A stretch of DNA of 53,874 nucleotides from Thermoguttaceae bacterium (lineage in GTDB: Bacteria > Planctomycetota > Planctomycetia > Pirellulales > Thermoguttaceae), in contig JAFRXD010000051.1 of the NCBI GenBank assembly GCA_017441605.1, forward strand, positions 1-53,874. The letters run 5' to 3'. Each line of letters starts with the position of its first letter. The first letter of the stretch is position 1. Under the pieces are notes generated by a model. It was given only the letters and a program-made list of their open reading frames with translations, searched no databases and was not told where the DNA came from. Positions 7,782 through 17,165 of this stretch are shown here, one piece after another. The position numbers and the translations under genes were made by a program.

Positions 7782-10700
7782 ATGCCTCGTCGCGACGACG
7801 TTAAAAAAGTTCTTATTATCGGTTCCGGTCCCATTGTTATCGGTCAGGCGTGCGAGTTCGACTATTCCGGAACTCAGGCTTGCAAAGCGTTGCGCGCTCT
7901 CGGGTACGAAATTGTCTTGGTAAACTCGAATCCCGCCACGATTATGACCGATACCGTCATGGCGGACTCCACCTATATCGAACCGCTGACGGTCGAATCG
8001 CTGGCGCGCATTATCGAGAAAGAGCGTCCAGACGCGCTTCTTCCCAATCTTGGCGGCCAATCCGCCTTGAATCTCGCCACCGCCCTCCAAAAAGCGGGGG
8101 TTTTGGACAAGTACGGCGTTAGAGTGATCGGCGTTCAACTCGACGCCATCGAGCGCGGGGAAGATCGTCAAGAGTTCAAGAACACGATGAAGGAACTCGG
8201 GATCGAGACTCCGAGGAGCGAGATTGCTCGAACGTTGGAAGAAGCCGAGGCGATCGCTGAAAAGTTGGGATTCCCCGTGGTCGTTCGTCCCGCGTACACA
8301 ATGGGCGGAACCGGCGGAGGAATCTGCTACAATCTAGACGAATTCCGAACAATCGTCGCGCGCGGGCTCGCGGCGAGCCTTGTTACCGAAGTCTTGATCG
8401 AAGAGTCCGTTCTCGGTTGGGAAGAACTTGAGTTGGAAGTCGTTCGCGACGCCAACAACAAGATGATTACCGTATGTTTTATTGAGAACGTCGATCCGAT
8501 GGGCGTTCACACCGGCGACTCGTTCTGCACGGCTCCAATGCTGACGATTAGCAAAGAGCTCCAAGATCGCTTGCAGAAGTACGCCTATAGCATTGTCGAA
8601 AAGATTGGCGTGATTGGCGGCACAAACGTGCAATTTGCCCATGATCCGGTTACAGACCGCGTCGTCATCATCGAAATCAACCCGCGCACCAGCCGGTCTT
8701 CCGCGCTCGCGTCAAAGGCGACCGGTTTTCCCATCGCCCTTGTTTCCGCCAAACTGGCTTCTGGGATGACCCTAGACGAAATGCCTTATTGGCGCGCGGG
8801 AACGCTTGATAAATACGAGCCTTACGGCGATTACGTTGTCGTGAAGTTCGCGCGCTGGGCGTTCGAAAAGTTTCGAGGCGTCGAGGACAAACTTGGCACT
8901 CAAATGCGCGCCGTCGGCGAGGTGATGAGCATCGGCAAGACTTTTAAAGAAGCGTTCCAGAAGGCGATTCGCTCGCTTGAGAAGGGACGTTGCGGGCTCG
9001 GTTTCGCCAAGAACTTCAACAAGCTTTCTCTCGACGAGTTAATGCAACGAATCGCGGTTCCGAACAGTTGGCGCTACTTCCTCATTTACGAGGCGTTGCG
9101 CAAAGGCGCGACCGTGGACGCCATTTTCGAGAAAACCAAGATCAAGAAGTACTTCCTCGAGCAAATGCTCGAATTGGTTCAACTCGAAGAAGAGATTCTC
9201 GGACATAAAGGATCCGCGCTTCCGGACGAGCTCCTTAAGCGCGCGAAGCTCGACGGGTTCTCTGATAAATACCTTGCCGAGTTGCTCGGCGTCTCAGAAA
9301 AGTCGATTCGCGACCAACGTTCCGCGATGGGCGTCAAAGAGGTTTGGAACAAGGTGCAAGTTAGCGGCGTCGAAAACGCTTGCTATTGGTATTCGACTTA
9401 CAACGGCGTCGATGAAAACGTTATCAGTCCGAAGAAGAAGATTATGGTTTTGGGCGGCGGTCCCAATCGAATCGGGCAGGGGATCGAGTTCGACTACTGT
9501 TGCGTTCACTGCGCCATGGCGCTGCGCAAGAGCGGTTACGAAACGATTATGATCAACTGTAATCCCGAGACCGTTTCGACCGACTACGACACGTCGAACA
9601 AGCTCTACTTTGAGCCCCTGACTCTTGAGGACGTTCTCAGCGTCTACGAGGCCGAACAGCCCGACGGCGTCGTCGTTCAATTTGGCGGGCAAACTCCGTT
9701 GAATCTCGCCGCCGATCTCGCGAAGAACGGCGTGAAGATTATCGGAACATCCCCCGAGACGATCGATTTGGCAGAAGACCGCGATCTTTTCCGGCACATG
9801 ATGCAAAAGCTAAACATTCCCCAGCCGGAATCGGGAATGGCGACGAACGTCCAAGAGGCTCTCGAAATTGCCAAGCGCATCGGCTACCCGTTGATGGTGC
9901 GACCTTCGTTCGTGTTGGGCGGTCGCGCGATGGAAGTCGTGCACGACGAGAGACAACTTGTCGAATACGTTGAGGCGGCGGTCGACGTCTCTCCGGAAAG
10001 GCCTATTCTCGTCGATCGTTTTTTGGTCAACGCGATCGAAACGGAAGCCGACGCTATTTCCGACGGTACGACCGCTTTTGTCCCCTCGGTGATGGAGCAC
10101 GTTGAACTGGCGGGCATTCACTCCGGCGACTCCGCGTGCGTCATTCCCCCGATTAGCATCGCCCCGAAGCATATCGAGACGATTCGCGAGTACACAAAGC
10201 GCATCGCCGTAGAAATGGGCGTCGTCGGGCTTATGAACATTCAGTACGCGATCGCGAACGACGTCGTTTATATCTTAGAAGCGAACCCTCGCGCCAGTCG
10301 CACCGTTCCGCTCGTTTCAAAAGTGTGCAATATCCAAATGGCGGCTCTCGCGACGCGGGTCATGCTCGGCGAAAAGATTTCCGAATTAAATTTGATGCCC
10401 AAGGTGATCGGGCATTTCGGCGTCAAAGAGGCGGTGTTCCCGTTCAATATGTTTCCCGAGGTCGACCCGATTCTCGGACCGGAAATGCGCTCGACCGGCG
10501 AGGTATTGGGGCTTTCCCATTCGTTCGGTTTGGCGTTTTATAAAGCGGAGGAAGCCGCCGGTTGCGTTTTGCCAACGAATGGAACCGTCCTTATGACCGT
10601 TTCCGAAAACGATCGTAAAGGCGGCACCTTCGCGACGGTCGCTCAGGGATTTGCTCGACTCGGATTTAAAATCATTGCGACCGAGGGAACTCACAAAGCT

Positions 10701-10979
10701 CTGTGCGATCTGGGCGTCGAAGCGCAGTTGATCCACAAGCTCAACGAGGGACGCCCCGACATTGTTGACGCGATGAAGAACGGAGAAGTGCAACTTGTCG
10801 TCAATACTCCCTTGGGCAAACGCGGGCAAAACGACGACTCCTACATACGCAAGAACGCGATTCGTCTCCGTATTCCTTATATGACGACTCTCGCGGCCGC
10901 ATTCGCCGCGCTCAAGGGCGTGGAAGCGATTCGCGGCGGACTTGAAAACGTCTGCTCGTTACAGGAGTATCATCGTTAA
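7782..10979 (+). CDS. carB: Carbamoyl-phosphate synthase large subunit
   Basis: The enzyme makes carbamoyl phosphate from bicarbonate, ATP and glutamine-derived ammonia for pyrimidine and arginine synthesis, together with the small subunit CarA. With the start at 7782 the protein is 1065 residues, close to the usual 1070. It shows the internal duplication typical of the family: KKVLIIGSGPIVIGQ at the start of the first half and KKIMVLGGGPNRIGQG at the start of the second. Each half has an ATP-grasp domain (RPAYTMGGTGGG in the first, RPSFVLGGRAMEVV in the second). The C-terminal allosteric MGS-like domain is also present (VSENDRKGGTFATVAQGFARLGF and later). The frame is open 96 codons upstream, but conservation starts at MPRRDDVKKVL. 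No carA lies next to it. Confidence 0.97.
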   Translation: MPRRDDVKKVLIIGSGPIVIGQACEFDYSGTQACKALRALGYEIVLVNSNPATIMTDTVMADSTYIEPLTVESLARIIEKERPDALLPNLGGQSALNLATALQKAGVLDKYGVRVIGVQLDAIERGEDRQEFKNTMKELGIETPRSEIARTLEEAEAIAEKLGFPVVVRPAYTMGGTGGGICYNLDEFRTIVARGLAASLVTEVLIEESVLGWEELELEVVRDANNKMITVCFIENVDPMGVHTGDSFCTAPMLTISKELQDRLQKYAYSIVEKIGVIGGTNVQFAHDPVTDRVVIIEINPRTSRSSALASKATGFPIALVSAKLASGMTLDEMPYWRAGTLDKYEPYGDYVVVKFARWAFEKFRGVEDKLGTQMRAVGEVMSIGKTFKEAFQKAIRSLEKGRCGLGFAKNFNKLSLDELMQRIAVPNSWRYFLIYEALRKGATVDAIFEKTKIKKYFLEQMLELVQLEEEILGHKGSALPDELLKRAKLDGFSDKYLAELLGVSEKSIRDQRSAMGVKEVWNKVQVSGVENACYWYSTYNGVDENVISPKKKIMVLGGGPNRIGQGIEFDYCCVHCAMALRKSGYETIMINCNPETVSTDYDTSNKLYFEPLTLEDVLSVYEAEQPDGVVVQFGGQTPLNLAADLAKNGVKIIGTSPETIDLAEDRDLFRHMMQKLNIPQPESGMATNVQEALEIAKRIGYPLMVRPSFVLGGRAMEVVHDERQLVEYVEAAVDVSPERPILVDRFLVNAIETEADAISDGTTAFVPSVMEHVELAGIHSGDSACVIPPISIAPKHIETIREYTKRIAVEMGVVGLMNIQYAIANDVVYILEANPRASRTVPLVSKVCNIQMAALATRVMLGEKISELNLMPKVIGHFGVKEAVFPFNMFPEVDPILGPEMRSTGEVLGLSHSFGLAFYKAEEAAGCVLPTNGTVLMTVSENDRKGGTFATVAQGFARLGFKIIATEGTHKALCDLGVEAQLIHKLNEGRPDIVDAMKNGEVQLVVNTPLGKRGQNDDSYIRKNAIRLRIPYMTTLAAAFAALKGVEAIRGGLENVCSLQEYHR

Positions 10980-11012
10980 GCGTTGACTTTCGAAATTAGT
11001 TTCGACATAGCC

Positions 11013-11055
11013 AAAGAACTCGCGTTCAGTTTAAATACCGTTTGCGAGTTCTTTT
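11013..11055 (+). terminator. Intrinsic terminator of carB
   Basis: An 11-bp perfect stem (AAAGAACTCGC at 11013-11023 with GCGAGTTCTTT at 11044-11054) with a 20-base loop ends in TTTT. It lies 34 bases after the carB stop codon. Confidence 0.75.
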
Positions 11056-11089
11056 CACTTGAGCGCTAGGATCAAGACGTTTGGACCAT

Positions 11090-11128
11090 AAAAAAGACGT
11101 GGCTCGAAGAGAACCATTATTCTCCACG
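11090..11128 (-). terminator. Intrinsic terminator downstream of the first DUF1559 gene
   Basis: On the minus strand the arm CGTGGAGAA starts at 11128. Its complement (TTCTC and CCACG, interrupted by a six-base bulge) ends at 11098 and is followed by a TCTTTTTT tract (11090-11097). A second inverted repeat (AATCAATTT/AAATTGATT, 11143-11173) lies between this and the stop codon at 11192. Confidence 0.6.
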
Positions 11129-11191
11129 AACCCCGTCCTGTTAATCAATTTCGGTTAGGCGCCAAAATTGATTTGCTCGCGTTAATAAATA

Positions 11192-12322
11192 TTAGTTGTT
11201 ATTGAGAGACTCGCCGCCGTCGCGGGAACCGAGCGCGCCCCAAACGCCGAACGGACTCTTGCCGATCGGATCCGAACCGGAGTAGGCGGAATCGCCCAAA
11301 TTGCTACCGCAGTCGATCGTGTCCGAGTAGAACGCGACGGAACCGTCGGCGCGCAGCGCGTTAATACCGCCGGAGTGGTTGCTCGAGGCGCTCAAGTAGC
11401 CCCAACCCCAACCGTTATGGGCGTTGGTGGTGCAGTTCGCGGAGTTCGGAGGCAGAATCGTCTGGAAGCCCAACGTGCAGGGACGGCCGTCGGTGTGAAG
11501 CGCCCCGCGAGAATCGCCGAGAACGTTGGTGGTATTGTAGACTCTATTGTCGTCCGTTTTAACCATCGCTTGGCAACTGTTCGGAGAACCGCCGCCCCAA
11601 ATAACCGTGCCGCCCTTGACGCGTTGCGAGGATCCCTCCGCGCCACAAACTTGCTCGCCGATCGCGATCGTGTTCGACGTGCCGTCCGTCATCGACGCCA
11701 TTGTGTTGCACGTGAGGTACGAAGTCCCGGTTTTGGTCCAGCCTTCGCGACCGCCGTACCCGCCCGGGAAAAAGCCGCGCTTGTTTCTACCCGATTCGGT
11801 TACGCTAACCGTGGCGTCGCCGTAGCAACCGGGATAACTCCCGCATTGTCCCTTGTTCCAGTACGAAGGAGCCTTGGCGTTCGAATCCGAGGGACAACCC
11901 ATACCTGGAATTAGGTTTTGGAATTCGGCGGTGGCGCAAGTCCAAACCTCGGACCAACTCGCAAACCCGTTCGCTTCGTCGCCTCTCGACATAACGGCGT
12001 TCCAGCGCGAGGTCTGCTCCATAAATGGATAGAGGGGGACGTAGAAACTGACCATACCCCAAGCCGCGAAGTACGGGTCATGGCCCGGGGAAGTCCGCGC
12101 GGGCGGGAAATAGTTGTTCGTGTCGTGATAGTTGTGCAGCGCGATACCAATCTGCTTCAGGTTGTTGGTGCACTGCATACGACGAGCCGCCTCGCGAGCC
12201 GCCTGAACGGCGGGAAGAAGCAGACCGATCAAAATACCGATAATGGCGATTACGACGAGAAGTTCGACGAGCGTGAAACCTTGGCGGTTTCTCTCGCCAT
12301 TCCAATTCAACATTGCTTTCAT
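11192..12322 (-). CDS. DUF1559 type IV pseudopilin-like protein
   Basis: This protein of 376 residues begins with a prepilin-type N terminus: a short charged leader ending RNRQG, the cleavage and methylation site G^FTLVELL, then a hydrophobic helix and the family signature [15 protein letters not shown]. The C-terminal part carries the DUF1559 H-X9-DG-type ending ([15 protein letters not shown]) and finishes GESLNNN. Family members are assumed to be processed by prepilin peptidase and inserted into the inner membrane or a pilus-like structure; their function is unknown. ATG at 12322 is chosen over an upstream TTG because AAGGACG precedes it. A paralogue (13222-14340) and a pseudogene lie upstream on the same strand. 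Confidence 0.9.
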   Translation of the reverse strand: MKAMLNWNGERNRQGFTLVELLVVIAIIGILIGLLLPAVQAAREAARRMQCTNNLKQIGIALHNYHDTNNYFPPARTSPGHDPYFAAWGMVSFYVPLYPFMEQTSRWNAVMSRGDEANGFASWSEVWTCATAEFQNLIPGMGCPSDSNAKAPSYWNKGQCGSYPGCYGDATVSVTESGRNKRGFFPGGYGGREGWTKTGTSYLTCNTMASMTDGTSNTIAIGEQVCGAEGSSQRVKGGTVIWGGGSPNSCQAMVKTDDNRVYNTTNVLGDSRGALHTDGRPCTLGFQTILPPNSANCTTNAHNGWGWGYLSASSNHSGGINALRADGSVAFYSDTIDCGSNLGDSAYSGSDPIGKSPFGVWGALGSRDGGESLNNN

Positions 12323-12328
12323 AACCAA

Positions 12329-12744
12329 CGTCCTTAAAACAAAAAGATGAAACTCCGGAGTATGATAAACGCCTCGGAATAAATCGCGAAACGTCGCGCT
12401 AGCGATCGAGCGCCGTCGAGCAAACCCTCCTATTCCGGAAAGTTAGGTTACGCTCATCTAGGAACGACGCCCCTATCTTAACATAGGACACAGTTTCGCG
12501 GGAGCCTGTTTCGCTGTTTTTGAAAAAATTTCAAAAAACTTGTAAACGCGTGCTTAAGAGACGGAAACCGCGCGTAGAACCAAAAGTATTTTAAGACCCG
12601 AAGAGCGCGTCCGCGCTTTCTTTGGACACAGTTTGAACAATATTTCGGTTACAAATGTATCGAATACGCGGGGCTAGTTGGCTAGCTTAAGGAGACTCGC
12701 TACCGTTGCAAAAATCGAGGGTTTCTCAAACGTCAAGCGAGTTT
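12329..12744. other. Intergenic stretch between DUF1559 gene and pseudogene
   Basis: There is no gene here that I can support. The region should hold the promoter of the DUF1559 gene at 11192-12322 (minus strand), but no clear -35/-10 pair stands out. It contains AT-rich runs near 12515-12545 and may include the unrecognisable 5' part of the decayed copy's downstream region. Confidence 0.5.
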
Positions 12745-13110
12745 CCTCCGATGAGATCTTGCGCGCGCAAGATTCCCCAAGTTTGCCCGATGGTCGTTCG
12801 CGCGGGGCAGAGCATGACAGAACCGTCTACGCGAACCGGGTTAATACCGCCACTTCGGTAGCTTGGCAATCCCTCCTCAAGTGTCTCCCGCGTCGGTCGC
12901 GCGGTTCGCGGAGTTCGGAGGAGGAATCGTCTGGATGTTCAATGCGGTAAGAACGACCATTGGCGCTAATCGAGGGGCGACTGTCGCCGAAGGACTTGCC
13001 GGAACGGCGGAATCAATTCTCGGCTATTTTAACTATTGTTTTGGGTCTGTTCGGAAAGCCCCCGCTCCGAACAACGACAGCTTTTGTCCCTTGAAGATAT
13101 TCCTTCCCGA
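12745..13110 (-). pseudogene. Decayed DUF1559 gene fragment
   Basis: This non-coding stretch aligns by eye with the C-terminal half of the neighbouring DUF1559 genes read on the minus strand. Shared plus-strand blocks include GAACCGTC, GTTAATACCGCC (12839-12850), GTTCGCGGAGTTCGGAGG with CGTCTGGA (around 12905-12934), TGTTCGG and CCCTTGAAG near 13038-13096, in the same order and at similar spacing as in the intact copies. Between the blocks are many substitutions and small indels that break the frame. No prepilin N terminus can be recognised. It is best read as the remnant of a third tandem copy. The ends are approximate. Confidence 0.75.
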
Positions 13111-13123
13111 ATAGTCGTTCGAG

Positions 13124-13152
13124 CAAAAGAAAACGCCCGAAGGACGCGTTTT
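13124..13152 (-). terminator. Intrinsic terminator downstream of the second DUF1559 gene
   Basis: On the minus strand, AAAACGC and GCGTTTT (7-bp stem, 9-base loop, 13130-13152) are followed by TTTTCTTTT. It lies about 70 bases after the stop codon at 13222 and sits between this gene and the pseudogene. Confidence 0.6.
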
Positions 13153-13221
13153 AGCCCCTCGGACGTTGTTTAAACGAATAATTCTAATTCGGCGAAAAAA
13201 GTCCGAATTTGCGGTTTAGTA

Positions 13222-14340
13222 TCAGTTGTTGTTGAGAGACTCGCCGCCGTCTCGCGAACCGAGCGCGCCCCAAACGCCAAACGGGCTCTTACCGACCGGG
13301 TCGGCGCCGCCATAAGCGGAATCGCCCAAATTATTACCGCAGTCGATCGTATCGGAGTAGAACGCGACGGAACCGTCGGCGCGCAGCGCGTTGACGCCGC
13401 CCGCGTGGTTGCTCGAAGCGCTCAAGATACCCCAGCCCCAACCGTTGTGCGCGTTGGTCGTGCAGTTCGCGGAGTTCGGAGGCAGAATCGTCTGGAAGCC
13501 CATCGTGCAGGGACGACCGTCGGTGTGAACCGAACCGCGAGAGTCGCCGAGAACGTTGGTCGTGTTGTAGATTCTGTTGTCGTCCGTCTTAACCATCGCT
13601 TGGCAGCTGTTGGGAGAACCGCCGCCCCAAATGACCGTGCCGCCCTTGACTCGTTGCGAGGAACCCTCGGAGCCTACGACTTGCTCGCCGATCGCGATTG
13701 TGTTCGACGTGCCGTCCGTCATTGACGCCATTGTGTTGCAAATAAGGTTCGGGCAACCGGGAGTGGAGCCGCCGTAACCGCCGGGGAAGAACCCGCGCTT
13801 GTTTTTGCCAGATTCGGTTACGCTAACCGTGGCGTCGCCGTAGCAACCCGGGTAACTTCCGGCTTGGGCTTTGTTCAAATAAGACGGGGCCTTGGCGCTC
13901 GAGTCCGAGGGACAACCCATTCCGGGGATCGGGTTTTGAAATTCGGCGGTGGAACACAACCAAACTTCAGCCCAACTCTGGAATCCGTGCGCTTCGTCCG
14001 CCTTTGCCATAACGGCGTTCCAGCGAGAAGTTTGTTCCATAAACGGATAGAGCGGAACGTAGAAACCGACCATACCCCAAGCCGCCCAGTACGGATCGTA
14101 GCAAGGGGAAAGTCGAGCCGGAGGAAAAGCGTTGTTCGTGTCGTGATAATTGTGAAGCGCGATACCGATTTGCTTCAGATTATTCGTGCACTGCATACGA
14201 CGAGCCGCTTCGCGAGCCGCTGGGACCGCGGGGAGAAGCAGACCTATCAAAATGCCAATGATGGCGATGACAACGAGGAGTTCGACAAGCGTGAAACCTT
14301 TGCGGTTCCGACTCTCCTCAAAGCTAAACATAGTTTTCAT
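13222..14340 (-). CDS. DUF1559 type IV pseudopilin-like protein (paralogue)
   Basis: This 372-residue protein is a close paralogue of the product of 11192-12322; most of the central and C-terminal sequence is identical, including the [10 protein letters not shown] and [12 protein letters not shown] stretches. It has the same prepilin site (RNRKG^FTLVELL) and the same GESLNNN end. One odd point is that the otherwise conserved [12 protein letters not shown] helix reads [12 protein letters not shown], with Pro at residue 40 (codon 14221-14223). The gene follows the lipoprotein gene by 82 bases on the same strand and is probably cotranscribed with it. A terminator follows at 13124-13152. Role as for the family: probably an envelope pseudopilin of unknown function. 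Confidence 0.9.
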   Translation of the reverse strand: MKTMFSFEESRNRKGFTLVELLVVIAIIGILIGLLLPAVPAAREAARRMQCTNNLKQIGIALHNYHDTNNAFPPARLSPCYDPYWAAWGMVGFYVPLYPFMEQTSRWNAVMAKADEAHGFQSWAEVWLCSTAEFQNPIPGMGCPSDSSAKAPSYLNKAQAGSYPGCYGDATVSVTESGKNKRGFFPGGYGGSTPGCPNLICNTMASMTDGTSNTIAIGEQVVGSEGSSQRVKGGTVIWGGGSPNSCQAMVKTDDNRIYNTTNVLGDSRGSVHTDGRPCTMGFQTILPPNSANCTTNAHNGWGWGILSASSNHAGGVNALRADGSVAFYSDTIDCGNNLGDSAYGGADPVGKSPFGVWGALGSRDGGESLNNN

Positions 14341-14422
14341 GGCGCCTAACCTTATGAAAAACGAGAAAGTATTTAAATGCCGCCTAAGCGGCGCGTTTGT
14401 CTAGCGCGACAAAAGCTCAAAA

Positions 14423-14929
14423 TCAGTTGTTGGCTTTGCCTTCGACGTCGAAAGTAACTTCGCCGCCGCCGGCGGAGACGCTCGCTTTCAGCGGCGTCTT
14501 ATCGAAATCGCCCCAGATTTTCGGGACTTCGCGAGGCAACTCCTCGCATTTCTTGAGCCATTCGTCGATGTAAGCGTCCTTTTCCGGCTTGCTCATCTGC
14601 GCTTGCTCTTCGGGGGTCTTCCAGTGCTCCGCCAATGGCTCTTTTGTAACTTGAACGCGGAAGTCTCCGGCGGGAGCTCCGTCTTGCGTGTAGCCTTGCA
14701 ATGTCGTTGAAATCTTCGCGACGCCTTTCGCGTCAGTCTCTCCGTTAACGACTGGATTTTTACCGTCGATAAGCAAAACTTGCGCGCCCGCGATAGGCGT
14801 CGAACCGTCGACCACCGTTACGGTGAACGGGAAAGTCTCGGGCATATCGGCGGGCTTCTTCTTACCGCATCCGGTAACCGCGAGGCAAATCGTCGCGACA
14901 AGCGCGACTCCGAACATATGGTATTTCAT
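14423..14929 (-). CDS. Lipoprotein with carboxypeptidase-regulatory/transthyretin-like fold
   Basis: This is a 168-residue lipoprotein: signal peptide with lipobox VTGC (Cys near residue 21) followed by GKKKPAD. After it comes a single beta-sandwich-like domain (FTVTVVDGSTPIAGAQVLLIDG, then TDAKGVAKISTTLQGY), the pattern of the carboxypeptidase regulatory-like families. Small lipoproteins of this kind frequently accompany DUF1559 genes in planctomycetes, as here. The ATG at 14929 is preferred over one six codons upstream because AGGAG precedes it at normal spacing and the signal peptide then starts MKYHMFG. It is the likely first gene of the lipoprotein-DUF1559 operon. Confidence 0.8.
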   Translation of the reverse strand: MKYHMFGVALVATICLAVTGCGKKKPADMPETFPFTVTVVDGSTPIAGAQVLLIDGKNPVVNGETDAKGVAKISTTLQGYTQDGAPAGDFRVQVTKEPLAEHWKTPEEQAQMSKPEKDAYIDEWLKKCEELPREVPKIWGDFDKTPLKASVSAGGGEVTFDVEGKANN

Positions 14930-15075
14930 CTTCGACTCCTCTTTCAATCGCGACGCCTACGAAAGGCCGCGGTCGTCCTCGAAAGACGAACCGCGATAAG
15001 TAGATGCGCAAACCTGTAAATAGTTCCATCCAAACGGCCCAACTTTAACGTTGAAACGAACTCAACGCTGGGCTC

Positions 15076-15104
15076 ATTGTAATTTTGCGCCAACAAAATA
15101 GCAA
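15076..15104 (-). promoter_or_regulatory. Candidate promoter of the lipoprotein-DUF1559 operon
   Basis: On the minus strand, TTGCTA (15099-15104) and TACAAT (15076-15081) are separated by 17 bp, about 140 bases upstream of the lipoprotein start. The match is moderate. Confidence 0.4.
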
Positions 15105-15108
15105 ACGA

Positions 15109-15151
15109 AATGGAGGCTCGATTTCAACAAATGTCAAAAAATGCCTCCATT
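15109..15151 (-). terminator. Inverted repeat downstream of acyl-CoA dehydrogenase
   Basis: AATGGAGGC (15109-15117) and GCCTCCATT (15143-15151) form a perfect 9-bp inverted repeat with a 25-base loop, 63 bases after the acyl-CoA dehydrogenase stop. The T-tract that follows on the minus strand (TTTCGTTTGC) is weak. It may be a poor terminator, or an operator, since it abuts the candidate promoter at 15076-15104. Confidence 0.4.
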
Positions 15152-15214
15152 AATCGTTCTATTCGTTTTAACCGTTAAGATACTCGCAAAGCCGCTCTTG
15201 TTTCATTGAAACAA

Positions 15215-16957
15215 TCACGCCTCAGATACCGATCCTACCAATTCGAGGTAATCGTCCAAAACGACGGTTGATCCGTTGTGGACTACGGCCAGAATTCCGG
15301 AAAGATCCGATAATCCTTTAGTGATAAAATAATTTGCGACCTTTTTCTTGCGGTCGTCCTTGGCGGCTTGACCAAGGAGATAATGTCCGAGCAAAACGAT
15401 TAACCCCGCGTCGACGATTTTGCGCGCGCGCAGTTCGACGTAAGCCGCGCCTTTTTCTCGCGCGAAAGCGATCGCGTCCGTCAATTTTGCGCGCGCGGAA
15501 ACCAACTTCGCCTTCATTTCCTCGAGCGCGTCGTCCGCGTATTCCTTAGCTTCAAATTCTTCGAGATAACTCGCGTAGACTCCGGAGGTCAAACCGCGAA
15601 TCGCCGCGACAACTTGCAATTGCGAAGTTCCCTCGTAAATCGTCGTAATGCGCGCGTCCCGATAATACCGTTCCGCCGCGTAATCCTTCATATAACCGCT
15701 ACCGCCAAGTACCTGAATAGCGTCCGTCGCGACCGAAATACTCGTCTCGCTGCAGTAGTATTTGCTAAGCGGGGTGAGCATTGCGTTGAGCTTCTTAAGC
15801 GACCTGGACTTCTTCTTGAATTCCTTGATTTCCTCGGGGGAAAGCGCGTCCGCGTTTCGTTCGAGAAGGCGATTAATATTGTTTTCATAGTCGCAGACGC
15901 GCGCGGTTTCGTAGCACAAAGCGCGCGCCGATTCGATGCGAACGCGGGAGTCCAAAACCATTTCCGCGACGGCGGGCAAGTTTTCGATTGGAGCCCCGAA
16001 TTGTTCGCGAGAATTGGCGTAATCGCGCGCGAGTCGTTGAGCCGCCTCCGCGACTCCAAGCGACTGAGCCGCGATCCCGAGCCGCGCCCCGTTCATTAGC
16101 GACATTACGTAGGTGATCAATCCGCGTTGTCGTTCTCCGATGATCCGGCAAGGCGCGTCTTTAAAGACAAGCTCGCAAGTCGGCGAACCGTGAATCCCGA
16201 GTTTGTTCTCCAAATGCCGAACCTTAACGTAAGGTCCGCGCTCGCAAAGGAACAGGCTCAGACCTCGTCCGTCGGAAATGCTCGGCTCGCTTCGCGCCAA
16301 CACAAGAAGAACCTCGCCGCAGCCGTTGGTAATAAAACGTTTGACCCCATTGAGAACCCAGTTTCCGTTTTCGTCCTGATCGGCGCGAAGACGAACCGCC
16401 TGCAGATCGGAACCCGCGTCCGGTTCGGTCAGTACCATAGCTCCGGTTACTTCTCCGCGCGAGAATTTCGGGAGATACTCGTCTTTGATCTCGTCCGAGG
16501 CGAACGCGTAGATTGTCTCCGCGATTCCTTGCAATCCGAACATGTTCATAAACGAACAATCGCCCCTAGCGACGATTTCCGTCGCCATCGTGTAGATAAG
16601 AGTGGGGCAGTTGATCCCGCCGTACTTTCGCGGAAGCGTGAATCCCTGCAAGTCGGCGCGATTCATTTGGTCGAGATTCTTTTGGACGAGGGGGTGGAGC
16701 GTTACCGTTTGATCCTCGTTAAGGGTATTCCCTTCGGCGTCCACCGCTTCAGCGTTCTTTGCCAGTACGCTCCCGCTGATTTCGCCGACGATCTTGAGAA
16801 CGTTGCGATAATTGTCGATCGCGTCCTCGATACTTCGAGGCGCGTAATCGGCGTCGCCGTTCGGCGTTTCCCGCTCTTGTAGCGCGGCGATCTCTTTCAA
16901 GTCGAAATAGTCGAACAGGAACTGAATGTCTTGATTGTCGGTGAAAAAGTTGGCCAT
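15215..16957 (-). CDS. Acyl-CoA dehydrogenase family protein
   Basis: This FAD flavoenzyme of 580 residues belongs to the acyl-CoA dehydrogenase superfamily, which oxidises acyl-CoA to 2-enoyl-CoA and passes electrons to ETF. Visible motifs are the middle-domain flavin signature TEPDAGSDLQAVRL, the VKRFITNG segment, the SREQFGAPI stretch, and the C-terminal YYRDARITTIYEGTSQLQ, which carries the loop with the catalytic Glu region in several subfamilies. An extra C-terminal helical region (about the last 130 residues) makes it longer than short-chain enzymes of about 380. ATG at 16957 is chosen because AGAGGAC precedes it; a GTG six codons upstream is possible. The substrate cannot be told from sequence. 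No ETF or thiolase gene lies nearby. Confidence 0.9.
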   Translation of the reverse strand: MANFFTDNQDIQFLFDYFDLKEIAALQERETPNGDADYAPRSIEDAIDNYRNVLKIVGEISGSVLAKNAEAVDAEGNTLNEDQTVTLHPLVQKNLDQMNRADLQGFTLPRKYGGINCPTLIYTMATEIVARGDCSFMNMFGLQGIAETIYAFASDEIKDEYLPKFSRGEVTGAMVLTEPDAGSDLQAVRLRADQDENGNWVLNGVKRFITNGCGEVLLVLARSEPSISDGRGLSLFLCERGPYVKVRHLENKLGIHGSPTCELVFKDAPCRIIGERQRGLITYVMSLMNGARLGIAAQSLGVAEAAQRLARDYANSREQFGAPIENLPAVAEMVLDSRVRIESARALCYETARVCDYENNINRLLERNADALSPEEIKEFKKKSRSLKKLNAMLTPLSKYYCSETSISVATDAIQVLGGSGYMKDYAAERYYRDARITTIYEGTSQLQVVAAIRGLTSGVYASYLEEFEAKEYADDALEEMKAKLVSARAKLTDAIAFAREKGAAYVELRARKIVDAGLIVLLGHYLLGQAAKDDRKKKVANYFITKGLSDLSGILAVVHNGSTVVLDDYLELVGSVSEA

Positions 16958-17080
16958 AAAGTCCTCTGTGTTCACTGTGGATTATGCGCCTAGCGCATAG
17001 AAAGGGAATACGCCGCATTATACTACAAACGCCCCGACTAAAACAGTGCAATTTTTGTGGGAACGTCGTTTTTCCCGCGA

Positions 17081-17117
17081 TAAAAAGAAAAGTTCGACGT
17101 CGCGACCGACGCCGAAC
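17081..17117 (-). terminator. Intrinsic terminator of the tatA-like gene
   Basis: On the minus strand an 11-bp stem with one G-T wobble (GTTCGGCGTCG and CGACGTCGAAC) encloses a 4-base loop and is followed by TTTTCTTTTTA. It lies about 50 bases beyond the tatA-like stop codon. Confidence 0.8.
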
Positions 17118-17165
17118 TTACCAATTTGAATCTCTTCATACAACTTGATAAAGACAACGAAAGAA

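Noticed and set aside
12678..13114. Plus-strand open frames in the DUF1559 intergenic region
   Set aside because: They read through the decayed DUF1559 copy on the wrong strand, so their peptides are not meaningful.
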